In this document: piece by piece, positions 17,229 through 23,880 of the stretch
Numbering within the stretch: position 1 is the stretch's first letter
How the letters are laid out: every line of letters begins with the position of its first letter
Assembly: GCA_910578215.1 (NCBI GenBank)
Contig: CAJTPH010000006.1
Location: 55,651 to 90,948, forward strand
Source: an uncultured Acetatifactor sp.
Lineage (GTDB): Bacteria > Bacillota > Clostridia > Lachnospirales > Lachnospiraceae
Direction of reading: 5' to 3'
Length of the DNA stretch: 35,298 nucleotides
Program-made: the position numbers and the translations under genes
The notes under the pieces: generated by a model
Databases searched by the model: none
The model's input: only the letters and a program-made list of their open reading frames with translations
What the model was told of the DNA's origin: nothing

Positions 17229-18602
17229 ATGTTTTATGACAAAAAAATAAAATATCTTGACTACTATGAAAAAGGGGAGAGAATGAAGGGCTGCGGCTTT
17301 GCCAAAATAGAGGCCAGGGATGAGGAGCTGCGGATCGAGCTTACAGTCAGCGGTTTATATCCTACGGATACTTTTTCGAGAGAGGTTATGCTGTGCAGTG
17401 AGAGACAGGAAAAACAGCTGGCCCAGCTTGAATTATTTCAGGGCAGGGGAGAGCTGAAACGAATTTACCACAGCCGGAGCGATGTGGGCGGTACGGGAAT
17501 TCCCTATTGGGAGCTGTGCGGAATCTGTATTCACCTGGGCGGGGAGAGGGAGATATCCTGCAGATGGCAGAAAAGTGAAAACAAGCCGGCGGAGCTGCTT
17601 TTCAAAAAGGCGGCGGAGCACAGTCTGCAGGCAGCGGCGGCGATGACGGCGGGACCGGGCAGCTGGGCGGAGCCGGAAAGGGGCGGCCTGCCGGAGAGAA
17701 TGCCGCAGATAAAAGCAATGCCGTTAGATGACAGTGCCGGAGAAGAATTCGACCGGGAGAGAGCCACGGGTAGAGAGACTGCGGGCAGAGGAAACATGGG
17801 AAATGAGGCGGACCGGGAGGGAGCCACAGGTAGAGAATCCACAGGCAGAGGAAATATGGGAAATGAGGCAGACCGAGAAAGAGCCACAGGCAGAGAATCC
17901 ACAGGCAGAGGAAACACAGGGAATGAGGCGGACCGGGAGGGAAGCACAGGCAGAGAATCCGCAGGCAGAGGAAACACAGGGAATGAGGCGGACTGGGAGA
18001 GAAGCACAGGCAGAGAATCCGCAGGCAGAGGAAATACGGGAAATGAGGCAGAAAGGGAGAGAAGCACAGGCAGAGAATCCACAGGCAGAGGAATCACAGG
18101 GAATGAAGCAGACCGGGAGAGAGCCACAGGTAGAGAATCCGCAGGCAGAGGAAACATTGGGAATGAGGCAGAAAGGGAGAGGAAGGGCAGCGTCAAGCGG
18201 GAATACACGGGTAAGGAGCCTGCAAGGGAGGAAAGGCGGCAGCCCAGAATGCTTGATGATAAGTGGCTGCAGCTGTGCGCTATTTATCCGCATGTGCAGC
18301 CCTTCCGGGACGAGAGGGATTATCTGTCCATCAAGCCTGCCGATTTTCTGCTGTTTCCGGCAAATGCGTACCGTCAGGTCAACAACAGCTTCCTGCTCCA
18401 TGGCTATTATAACTATAAGCACCTGCTGCTTTCACGTGTGGAGCGGAAGGGGGAAATACTGTATTATGTAGGAGTGCCCGGAAATTATTATGAGAAGGAA
18501 AAGCAGGTGGCGCTGATGTTTGGCTTTGAGAGCTTTGAATGTGCGGAGGAGCCGGCGGAAAACGGGGACTTTGGTTATTATATGATGCGTATGGAGCTAT
18601 AG
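17229..18602 (+). CDS. unknown protein with seven 20-residue repeats between two conserved-looking domains
   Basis: A 457-residue protein with no signal peptide or membrane helix. The N-terminal region (about 1-125; MFYDKKIKYLDYYEKGER) looks like a folded beta-rich domain, and the C-terminal region (about 335-457; WLQLCAIYPHVQPF ... GNYYEKEKQVALMFGFESF) a second one. Between them lie an Ala/Gly linker and seven near-identical 20-residue units (178-317) of the form xATGRESxGRGNxGNEADRE, rich in G, R, E and N. The flanking domains resemble uncharacterised Lachnospiraceae proteins; I can name no function. The repeat is probably a flexible spacer. The start is the ATG just after the hairpin at 17168. 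The stop codon overlaps that of the convergent radical SAM gene. Confidence 0.8.
   Translation: MFYDKKIKYLDYYEKGERMKGCGFAKIEARDEELRIELTVSGLYPTDTFSREVMLCSERQEKQLAQLELFQGRGELKRIYHSRSDVGGTGIPYWELCGICIHLGGEREISCRWQKSENKPAELLFKKAAEHSLQAAAAMTAGPGSWAEPERGGLPERMPQIKAMPLDDSAGEEFDRERATGRETAGRGNMGNEADREGATGRESTGRGNMGNEADRERATGRESTGRGNTGNEADREGSTGRESAGRGNTGNEADWERSTGRESAGRGNTGNEAERERSTGRESTGRGITGNEADRERATGRESAGRGNIGNEAERERKGSVKREYTGKEPAREERRQPRMLDDKWLQLCAIYPHVQPFRDERDYLSIKPADFLLFPANAYRQVNNSFLLHGYYNYKHLLLSRVERKGEILYYVGVPGNYYEKEKQVALMFGFESFECAEEPAENGDFGYYMMRMEL
17760..18179 (+). repeat. 60-bp in-frame tandem repeat, seven units
   Basis: Seven consecutive 60-base units, each built on GAGAGAAGCACAGGCAGAGA-like sequence, code for the 20-residue units of the host protein. 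The units are almost identical, so the array is probably young and prone to copy-number change. It is also stop-free in a second plus frame and on the minus strand, which creates long false ORFs. Confidence 0.9.
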
Positions 18603-19526
18603 CCCTTCGCCGTCAAAGGAAGGAATAAAGCTTTCCGCTGCGGTGCCGCCCTCCTGCATATATCCCTGCTCAATGCCGATTTTGTCTGCGAAGCCCAGGA
18701 TTTTATCATATTCACAGGCGGTAATCTCCCTGTTCAGCTCCGGGAAAGCGGCAATATGGGGCAAAGGCGTATATTGGTTCATGATACTGACATAAATGTC
18801 ATTATGGTAAGTGTCATGAAGGTAGCGCAGCACTTTCTTTGAATCGGCAGACTGGCCGGGGAGCAGAAGATGACGGACAAGGACGCCCTTTCTTAACATG
18901 CCGCTGCCGGCGTCAAATACAGGTGCCCCCACCTGGCGAAGCATTTCCGCAACTGCTGCCGCCGCCTTTTCAAAATAGTCAGGCGCATGGGAGTATTTTG
19001 CCGCGGTCTCCGGAGAAAAATATTTAAAGTCGGGCAGGTAAATGTCTATTAAGCCTTCCAGAAGCTGCAGGGAAACAACGTTTTCGTATCCCGAGGAATT
19101 GTATACAATCGGAATGTACAAGCCGCCTTGCTTTGCCTGTTCCAGAGCAAGGCAGATCTGAGGGATAAAGTGGCTGGGCGTCACCAGATTAATATTTGCG
19201 GCGCCTTTTGCCTGCAGCTCCAGAAATATTTCCGTCAGGCGCTCCACGGATATTATACGCCCCCTTTTCCCAAGGGCGATATCGTGGTTTTGGCAGAAGA
19301 CGCACTGCAGGCTGCAGCCGGAAAAAAACACGGTTCCGGAGCCTGTGCCGCCGGAAATACAGGGTTCCTCCCAGAAGTGCAGGGCCGCCCGGGCCGCGGT
19401 GAGCTCCGCGGTCTGTCCGCAGAAGCCGGTTTGTCCAGAAAGGCGGTCTGCGTGGCAGCTTCTGGGGCACAGGGTGCAGTCGGACATATATTCGTTTACA
19501 AGGCTTGGGGTAATTTTCATAGGCAT
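18597..19526 (-). CDS. PflX-like radical SAM protein
   Basis: A protein of about 309 residues with the radical SAM cluster motif CSLQCVFC (C71, C75, C78; CX3CX2C), which binds a 4Fe-4S cluster and S-adenosylmethionine. An extra N-terminal cysteine set (C17, C20, C24, C36; CTLCPRSC) may bind another metal site. It matches the COG1313/PflX group, relatives of pyruvate-formate-lyase activating enzyme with no firmly known substrate. The start is placed at MPMKITP (19526) or MKITP (19520): the open frame runs on to 19667, but that stretch is the SRP RNA. No strong ribosome site is visible before either start. The stop overlaps the convergent gene in the palindrome CTATAG. Confidence 0.85.
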   Translation of the reverse strand: MPMKITPSLVNEYMSDCTLCPRSCHADRLSGQTGFCGQTAELTAARAALHFWEEPCISGGTGSGTVFFSGCSLQCVFCQNHDIALGKRGRIISVERLTEIFLELQAKGAANINLVTPSHFIPQICLALEQAKQGGLYIPIVYNSSGYENVVSLQLLEGLIDIYLPDFKYFSPETAAKYSHAPDYFEKAAAAVAEMLRQVGAPVFDAGSGMLRKGVLVRHLLLPGQSADSKKVLRYLHDTYHNDIYVSIMNQYTPLPHIAAFPELNREITACEYDKILGFADKIGIEQGYMQEGGTAAESFIPSFDGEGL

Positions 19527-19564
19527 CAATTTAAAGAAGCGAAATGTTCCGCAGGAATAAGGGC

Positions 19565-19592
19565 AATAAAATACCGCACACTCCCAGAGCGT
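19565..19592 (-). terminator. terminator after SRP RNA
   Basis: On the minus strand, ACGCTC-TGG-GAGTGT (19592-19578) forms a short stem followed by GCGGTATTTTATT. The stem is small, so some read-through into the radical SAM gene, which starts 39 bases on, is plausible. Confidence 0.5.
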
Positions 19593-19734
19593 CGGTACGG
19601 CTCCACCCGGCTGCCTTACGGCACATGAAAGGTTCTGCTTAGTGCTGCTTTGTTCCCAACCTGACACGGTTTGCAGATTCTCATTGCGTAAGACCGAATT
19701 TCATCACTGTACCTGTACCCTGAAAATGTACGGC
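19590..19734 (-). ncRNA. ffs: signal recognition particle RNA (4.5S-type)
   Basis: The minus strand carries the conserved domain IV: GTCAGGTTGGGAACAAAGCA followed by GCACTAAG, that is the Ffh-binding asymmetric loop and GGAA tetraloop. It is closed by TCTGC/GCAGA and by further pairing (CTTACG with CGTAAG; GGTAC at 19719-19715 with GTACC at 19598-19594). It scaffolds the signal recognition particle that targets membrane proteins with Ffh and FtsY. A textbook promoter lies just upstream (19769-19741). The 5' end is estimated from the -10 box and the 3' end from the folding; both are approximate. Confidence 0.9.
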
Positions 19735-19740
19735 TTTATT

Positions 19741-19769
19741 AGTGTATCGGTTTCTATCGGATTTGTCAA
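19741..19769 (-). promoter_or_regulatory. promoter of SRP RNA
   Basis: On the minus strand, a perfect TTGACA (19769-19764), a 17-base spacer and TACACT (19746-19741) place the start of transcription near 19734. This is the strongest housekeeping-type promoter seen in the window. Confidence 0.85.
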
Positions 19770-19810
19770 GTAATCCTATGTGCAATTTTTAAATAGTTTT
19801 GATGTTTGCT

Positions 19811-20455
19811 TTATTTTACCTTTGTAAGCTCAAAAGGATGGGAAAGTCCCGGTATCGATTCATTCAGCATAGGGGAAGCGGCAGCGTCCTTTGCAGCGTC
19901 AAGAGTCATTTTGTCGCCCTCGATGGTGATGAGATCGTAAACCCGCTTATCAATTTTGTCAATACCCATATAGAGCTTGCCGCCCTTTATCTCATAGACG
20001 CCTTCCTGTACCAGAGACTCGGCCAGAGCGCTCATATCGATGCTTTCCTTGATGGTTTTAAGCGCATAGTCATTTACGGACATGCCAAACTGTGCTTCCA
20101 GCGCCGCCTGCGCCGTCGCGCGGTCAACGCCCTCAGCCGCCACGAGTGTATACAGGTACTCGGTGAAGAAGTCAGCAAGCGCTGTCATAAACACATTCAT
20201 ATCTTCTTCGGTCTCTTTTTCGTCAACATACATTTTGTAGGAGCCGTCCTCGTTAAAGTCAAGATATACCGTGAACGAAAAAGGCGCGTCAAAATCTGAG
20301 AATTCGCTGCCCAGTTCTTCCTTCATTGCCGCGGATAAATCCATTTTCACGCTCCATGTGCCAACTGCACTCATGTCGGATTTTCCGCAGGCCGCAAATG
20401 CCAGCACCAATACGAAAACCAAAAGCAGTGCGGAAATTTTTTTCAGTTTTTTCAT
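19811..20455 (-). CDS. lipoprotein of unknown function (214 aa)
   Basis: The signal (MKKLKKISALLLVFVLVLAF) ends in the lipobox AFAAC, so the protein is probably lipid-anchored outside the membrane. The mature part begins with GTWSVKMDLS and a YLDFNEDGSYKMYV stretch, reminiscent of lipocalin-like or small beta-barrel lipoproteins. A helical middle and a second beta part follow (GKLYMGIDKIDKRVYDLITIEGDKM, described here by its pattern rather than a known motif). No catalytic residues stand out. The start at 20455 follows GGAGGG with a 10-base spacer; a GTG at 20473 is in frame but overlaps the ribosome site. Confidence 0.8.
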   Translation of the reverse strand: MKKLKKISALLLVFVLVLAFAACGKSDMSAVGTWSVKMDLSAAMKEELGSEFSDFDAPFSFTVYLDFNEDGSYKMYVDEKETEEDMNVFMTALADFFTEYLYTLVAAEGVDRATAQAALEAQFGMSVNDYALKTIKESIDMSALAESLVQEGVYEIKGGKLYMGIDKIDKRVYDLITIEGDKMTLDAAKDAAASPMLNESIPGLSHPFELTKVK

Positions 20456-20546
20456 TTTTTCATTACCCTCCACTCAATTTATTAAAAATTAATAAAAGCA
20501 AACAGCATAATTATATTCGCCCTTTAAAGGATTGTCAATCAATATT

Positions 20547-21470
20547 TCAATCCAGTTCCTTCTCAAAGCTTATAATTTCACCGGTATAGGCATCGATATC
20601 GCAGGTATATTCATACTGCCCTACATCCCATTCCACTTCATATTCGGTGCGCCCGTCGTCATAATCAAGCTCTACCTTCAGGTATTGTGCATCGGCTTCG
20701 CTGACACCGGCATACTTTAATGCAATTTGAACCGCTTCTTCTCGGGTTATCTGTCTGCTGCCTGTCTGCACGGTATTCCCATGAGAACGATATTCCGTGT
20801 CGTGTTCAAAGGAAAGGGCTTCGCCGGTCAGTGCGTCTATGTCATAATCATATGAGGTGTTGTCTTTATGAAATTCCACGTCATATGACCAACGGCCATG
20901 CTCAAATTCCAAATGCGCATGAGCGAAACGAACATCGGCGGCGGTTAAGCCTGCATGGAGCAGGGCGGCCTGCTTTGCAGCTTCAACACCAATGTACTGC
21001 TGTTCGATTTCGGGAGGCGCTGTGGCGGAAGAAGGAGGCGCCGCGGAGGGTGCAGGCGAAAAGGGAAAAGCCGTCGGCGTTAATTCCCCGGAGGGAGAGG
21101 CGTTTGTGGAAGGCATGATTTCCGGCGGGATGTTGTTAATATTATAATCTCCGGTCTCGCAGTGCATGGAAAGTATGTTACCCGTTACCGCATGAACAAC
21201 ATAGTCGTATTCGGCGTTGCCGCTGATAAATTCTATGTCATACTTAGAATCGCCGTCTGTAGAATCCAGGTAAAAACGGACAAATCTAACATCCTGTTCT
21301 GATAGTCCTGCGTTGTCAAGAACGGCAGTCTTTGCTTCTGCAATCGTAATGGCTCTGTTTTCATCTTTTACGGTATCAGTCTCATCGTTTGGGGGCACTG
21401 CGCTGCACCCGGTAAAGAGGGTCAGAAAACACCCCAAAATAACTGTTTTAAATTTAAGAAATTTTGTCAT
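20547..21470 (-). CDS. lipoprotein with three PepSY domains
   Basis: A 307-residue lipoprotein with a signal peptide ending in the lipobox FTGC. Three PepSY-like units of about 70 residues follow. Each starts with an I-T/G-x-E-E/A-A-K/V-x-A pattern (ITIAEAKTAVL, IGVEAAKQAAL, ITREEAVQIAL) and ends with D-A-x-T-G-E/N-I/A-L/I-S. A Pro/Ser/Ala linker separates units 1 and 2. PepSY domains are thought to bind or inhibit extracellular peptidases or sense the envelope; the partner here is unknown. The start at 21470 follows GGAGGATATT. It is upstream of, and in the same direction as, the 214-residue lipoprotein gene. Confidence 0.88.
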   Translation of the reverse strand: MTKFLKFKTVILGCFLTLFTGCSAVPPNDETDTVKDENRAITIAEAKTAVLDNAGLSEQDVRFVRFYLDSTDGDSKYDIEFISGNAEYDYVVHAVTGNILSMHCETGDYNINNIPPEIMPSTNASPSGELTPTAFPFSPAPSAAPPSSATAPPEIEQQYIGVEAAKQAALLHAGLTAADVRFAHAHLEFEHGRWSYDVEFHKDNTSYDYDIDALTGEALSFEHDTEYRSHGNTVQTGSRQITREEAVQIALKYAGVSEADAQYLKVELDYDDGRTEYEVEWDVGQYEYTCDIDAYTGEIISFEKELD

Positions 21471-21609
21471 AATATCCTCCATGCTGCCTTGCGGTATATT
21501 GATTTCGCCGCTTGTTCCGCAGGTTCAAATTGCTTTATAAATATTTTTACAAGTCTTGTGCCGCCATTCGGTTTATTACCTGTAGAAATGAAAAATGTGA
21601 GGCGGCCGG

Positions 21610-22110
21610 TCACTCTGCTATATAGGTGGGCGCGTTTTTTGGACTTTTGCCTTTGACAACGTTGTGATAGTAGGCGTAGGTCATGGGAGTGTCCTGCTTC
21701 AGCATGTCGGCGTCCAAAACCCTGCCTAAAAATACGGTATGAGTGGAGGTTTCCATCTTGTCGATGACCTCGCATACAATGTAGGCGCAGGCATCAGCGA
21801 CAACCGGCATAAAGCCCTTTACCACACTCTCTATTTCGTCAAACTTGTTGTTGTCTCTGCCGCTTTTGAAACCGAAGGTGCCGATGATGGAAGGGCTGGA
21901 GTTTTCGCCCAGAATAGAGACGGCAAACTTCCCCGTATTCTGAATGCACTGATTGGTATAGTTGTCGTGGTTAATGCTTATGGCAATGGTTGCCGGTTCG
22001 GAGGTAATCTGCATGGCGCTGTTGGCCGTACAGCCTGTGGCTCTCCCTTCATCCCATGTGCTGACTACGTATACTCCGTAAGACAGCTGGCGAAATGCGT
22101 TTTTGTTCAT
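21610..22110 (-). CDS. flavin reductase-like FMN-binding protein
   Basis: A 166-residue split-barrel flavoprotein of the flavin reductase/flavoredoxin family. The N-terminal FRQLSYGVYVVST, GCTANSAMQITSEP and the INHDNYTNQ stretch are typical of the FMN-binding fold. It probably transfers electrons from NAD(P)H or a redox partner to flavin in the cytoplasm. In clostridial high-molecular-weight rubredoxins the same domain ends in an APTYI-type motif followed by a rubredoxin domain; here the protein stops just after NAPTYIAE and no CxxC rubredoxin sequence follows. The start at 22110 follows TAAGGAGATCAGCTAT. It is monocistronic or the first of a minus-strand run with the PepSY gene. Confidence 0.88.
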   Translation of the reverse strand: MNKNAFRQLSYGVYVVSTWDEGRATGCTANSAMQITSEPATIAISINHDNYTNQCIQNTGKFAVSILGENSSPSIIGTFGFKSGRDNNKFDEIESVVKGFMPVVADACAYIVCEVIDKMETSTHTVFLGRVLDADMLKQDTPMTYAYYHNVVKGKSPKNAPTYIAE

Positions 22111-22141
22111 ATAGCTGATCTCCTTATTTAAATTATTTTTT

Positions 22142-22216
22142 CCCGCGGGCAAATGCTGCAAGAGTCAAATACCATAGCGTCCTCTACAAATTCCATGCCT
22201 TGCCGCCTGCGGCGGG
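22142..22216. repeat. second copy of the CCCGCGGGCAA/GTCAAATACC palindromic repeat
   Basis: CCCGCGGGCAA (22142-22152) and GAGTCAAATACC (22162-22173) match the cluster at 8341-8415. A degenerate partner, GGAATATTGAC, closes the element near 22215, with GCCGC/GCGGC between. It lies between tadA and the flavin reductase gene. Confidence 0.45.
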
Positions 22217-22297
22217 AATATTGACTTTATAGATGCTTACTGTGGGTTCCGAACATATTATATCATGCAGCTTGATTAAATGATATCTTTTTTTGTT

Positions 22298-22831
22298 TCA
22301 CTCTTTCACGCTCTCGACCTCCTCGGAAGCATCCTTTAAAATTTTCGCCTCCTTTTCCGCCTTATTGCGCGCTCTGAGCTCCGTGAAGAAAAGCTTCAGC
22401 ATGTCGCTGCACTGCTGCTCCAGCACGCCGCGGACTACGTTTACCTGATGATTAAATTGGGGCATTTCCAACAGATTCAGAATGGAGCCGCCGCAGCCTG
22501 CCTTGGGGTTCATGCAGCCCATGACGACCTTTGGAATCCGTGCCTGCACAATTGCACCGGCGCACATCTGGCATGGCTCTAAGGTGACATAGAGGGTACA
22601 TTCCTCCAGCCGCCAGTCGCCGATAAATCGGCTCGCCCTGTTGATGGCGGTAATTTCCGCGTGGGCGAGGGTGTTTTTGTCTGTGTTGCGCCGGTTGTAG
22701 CCCCGCCCGATAATTTTTCCTTCATATACTATGACGCAGCCGATAGGCACCTCTCCCAGGGAATAAGCCTTCTTTGCCTGTTTTAAGGCCTCTTTCATAT
22801 ATTTTTCATGTACGTTTACTATATCTGCCAT
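22298..22831 (-). CDS. tadA: tRNA-specific adenosine deaminase
   Basis: A 177-residue zinc deaminase that converts adenosine to inosine at the wobble position (A34) of tRNA-Arg(ACG). Zinc and catalytic residues are present: H57-A-E59 and P-C87-x-x-C90. MCAGAIVQARIPKVVMGC is typical of the family. The last 25 residues are a charged extension beyond the core. The start at 22831 follows AAGGGGCGTAAGATA. In many Firmicutes tadA is close to the SRP RNA gene and dnaX; here several accessory genes lie between tadA and the SRP RNA, and dnaX is absent from the window. Confidence 0.95.
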   Translation of the reverse strand: MADIVNVHEKYMKEALKQAKKAYSLGEVPIGCVIVYEGKIIGRGYNRRNTDKNTLAHAEITAINRASRFIGDWRLEECTLYVTLEPCQMCAGAIVQARIPKVVMGCMNPKAGCGGSILNLLEMPQFNHQVNVVRGVLEQQCSDMLKLFFTELRARNKAEKEAKILKDASEEVESVKE

Positions 22832-22924
22832 TATCTTACGCCCCTTACGTTCTGCTCTCTCTAAGCTGATATATTAACATATTGCCGGCTTTCCTGCCAC
22901 GGCTTTCAGCTGTCATGATAATGC

Positions 22925-23524
22925 TTATTTGCGGGCAATCAAACCATAGAGCATTGTATAAAAGCTCTGCCGGCACAGCTGGCTGTGGGCCTCTGCCTGC
23001 TTTGCCTCAGGACCGGCGTTTTTTAGGCGGGTGCTGACGAAATCCTCGAATATTTGCAGCTGATAAATGGCATTCTGAATGCTGACGCCCTCAGCCAGGG
23101 TTTCCTTTTCCAGGATGGCGGTAAGCATGGTCTCGTTCAGGCGGTCAAATTCGGAACGGCAGGAGGACAGCTCGCTGCGAAGATGCTGAGGGGGATTTAC
23201 CACGGTATCACAGAACAGCTTCTGGTGCAGGGGATTTGCGATGAAGTACGCCAGACGTACATTAAAGTATTGATCCGGCGTGACGCCTGCGGCATCCAGA
23301 TGTGAAGAAAGGTATGCGGTGAGCTCACGGAAGCATTTTTCCACACATGCCAGATACAGAGCGTTTTTGTCGGCATAATAATGATACAAAAGCCCCTTTG
23401 ATATTTTTCCGGCAGAGCATATGGAGTTGATCGAGGCTTCCGAATATCCGTGTTCGGCAAACTCGGCGAATGCAAACGATAAAATATGTTCTCTGCTTTT
23501 TCTGCTCTTTTCTTCCTGCTTCAT
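22925..23524 (-). CDS. TetR/AcrR-family transcriptional regulator
   Basis: A 199-residue one-domain-plus-ligand-pocket repressor type. The N-terminal helix-turn-helix is clear: ILSFAFAEFAEHGYSEASI, then ICSAGKISKGLLYHYYADKN (about residues 15-57). The C-terminal ligand domain does not reveal the inducer. The start at 23524 follows GAGAGGAGG. A good promoter lies just upstream (23576-23548). It is divergent from glgP across a 356-base gap; its targets are unknown and may be itself or genes elsewhere. Confidence 0.92.
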   Translation of the reverse strand: MKQEEKSRKSREHILSFAFAEFAEHGYSEASINSICSAGKISKGLLYHYYADKNALYLACVEKCFRELTAYLSSHLDAAGVTPDQYFNVRLAYFIANPLHQKLFCDTVVNPPQHLRSELSSCRSEFDRLNETMLTAILEKETLAEGVSIQNAIYQLQIFEDFVSTRLKNAGPEAKQAEAHSQLCRQSFYTMLYGLIARK

Positions 23525-23547
23525 GGGACGCCTCCTCTCATAGCTGA

Positions 23548-23576
23548 AGTATAGCAAAATTAATGGCGCATGTCTA
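23548..23576 (-). promoter_or_regulatory. promoter of the TetR-family gene
   Basis: On the minus strand, TAGACA (23576-23571), a 17-base spacer and TATACT (23553-23548) lie 24 bases before the start codon. Confidence 0.7.
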
Positions 23577-23651
23577 TAATAATATTGACTTTGCGGTCTG
23601 TTTTTGCTGAGCGCCTGCGGAAATGACCGAGCCGGGCTGTCCCAAGGGCAG

Positions 23652-23697
23652 ACGCCGCCTCCGCCTTCCGCCGAATAAACGGCGTAGCCTATTTTTT
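23652..23697 (+). terminator. GC-rich hairpin with T-run in the TetR-glgP gap
   Basis: ACGCCG (23652-23657) or the nearer CGCCG (23669-23673) can pair with CGGCG(T) (23680-23685). TTTTTT follows at 23692-23697. No gene on the plus strand ends here, so it may belong to an unseen short transcript or leader. The rest of the gap has only the two promoters listed. Confidence 0.35.
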
Positions 23698-23770
23698 AAT
23701 TGCAGACGGAAAGCGCATATGGTAATATTGAATTCATAAATAGTCTGGCGGCGGATGTCTGTTGGCGGCC

Positions 23771-23799
23771 TTGCATTATAAAAAATGATTGAATATTAT
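23771..23799 (+). promoter_or_regulatory. candidate promoter of glgP
   Basis: TTGCAT (23771-23776), a 17-base spacer and TATTAT (23794-23799), which sits in the AT-rich run TATTATAATATAAT, lie about 80 bases before the start codon at 23881. Confidence 0.5.
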
Positions 23800-23880
23800 A
23801 ATATAATGCAAAAAAGGGAAGCCTAATATAAATAATGACGTTTTGGATATGTGCGCCAAGGCGGGCAGAGAGGTGTAAGC

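Noticed and set aside
17531..18471. Long ORFs in other frames and on the minus strand over the repeat region
   Set aside because: The 60-bp repeat lacks stops in several frames, so these frames stay open by composition. Only the 17229 frame continues into ordered domains on both sides.
19527..19667. N-terminal extension of the radical SAM protein
   Set aside because: These codons fall in the SRP RNA and its terminator.
21483..21609. Rubredoxin remnant after the flavin reductase gene
   Set aside because: No CxxC pair or rubredoxin-like sequence in any frame of the interval.
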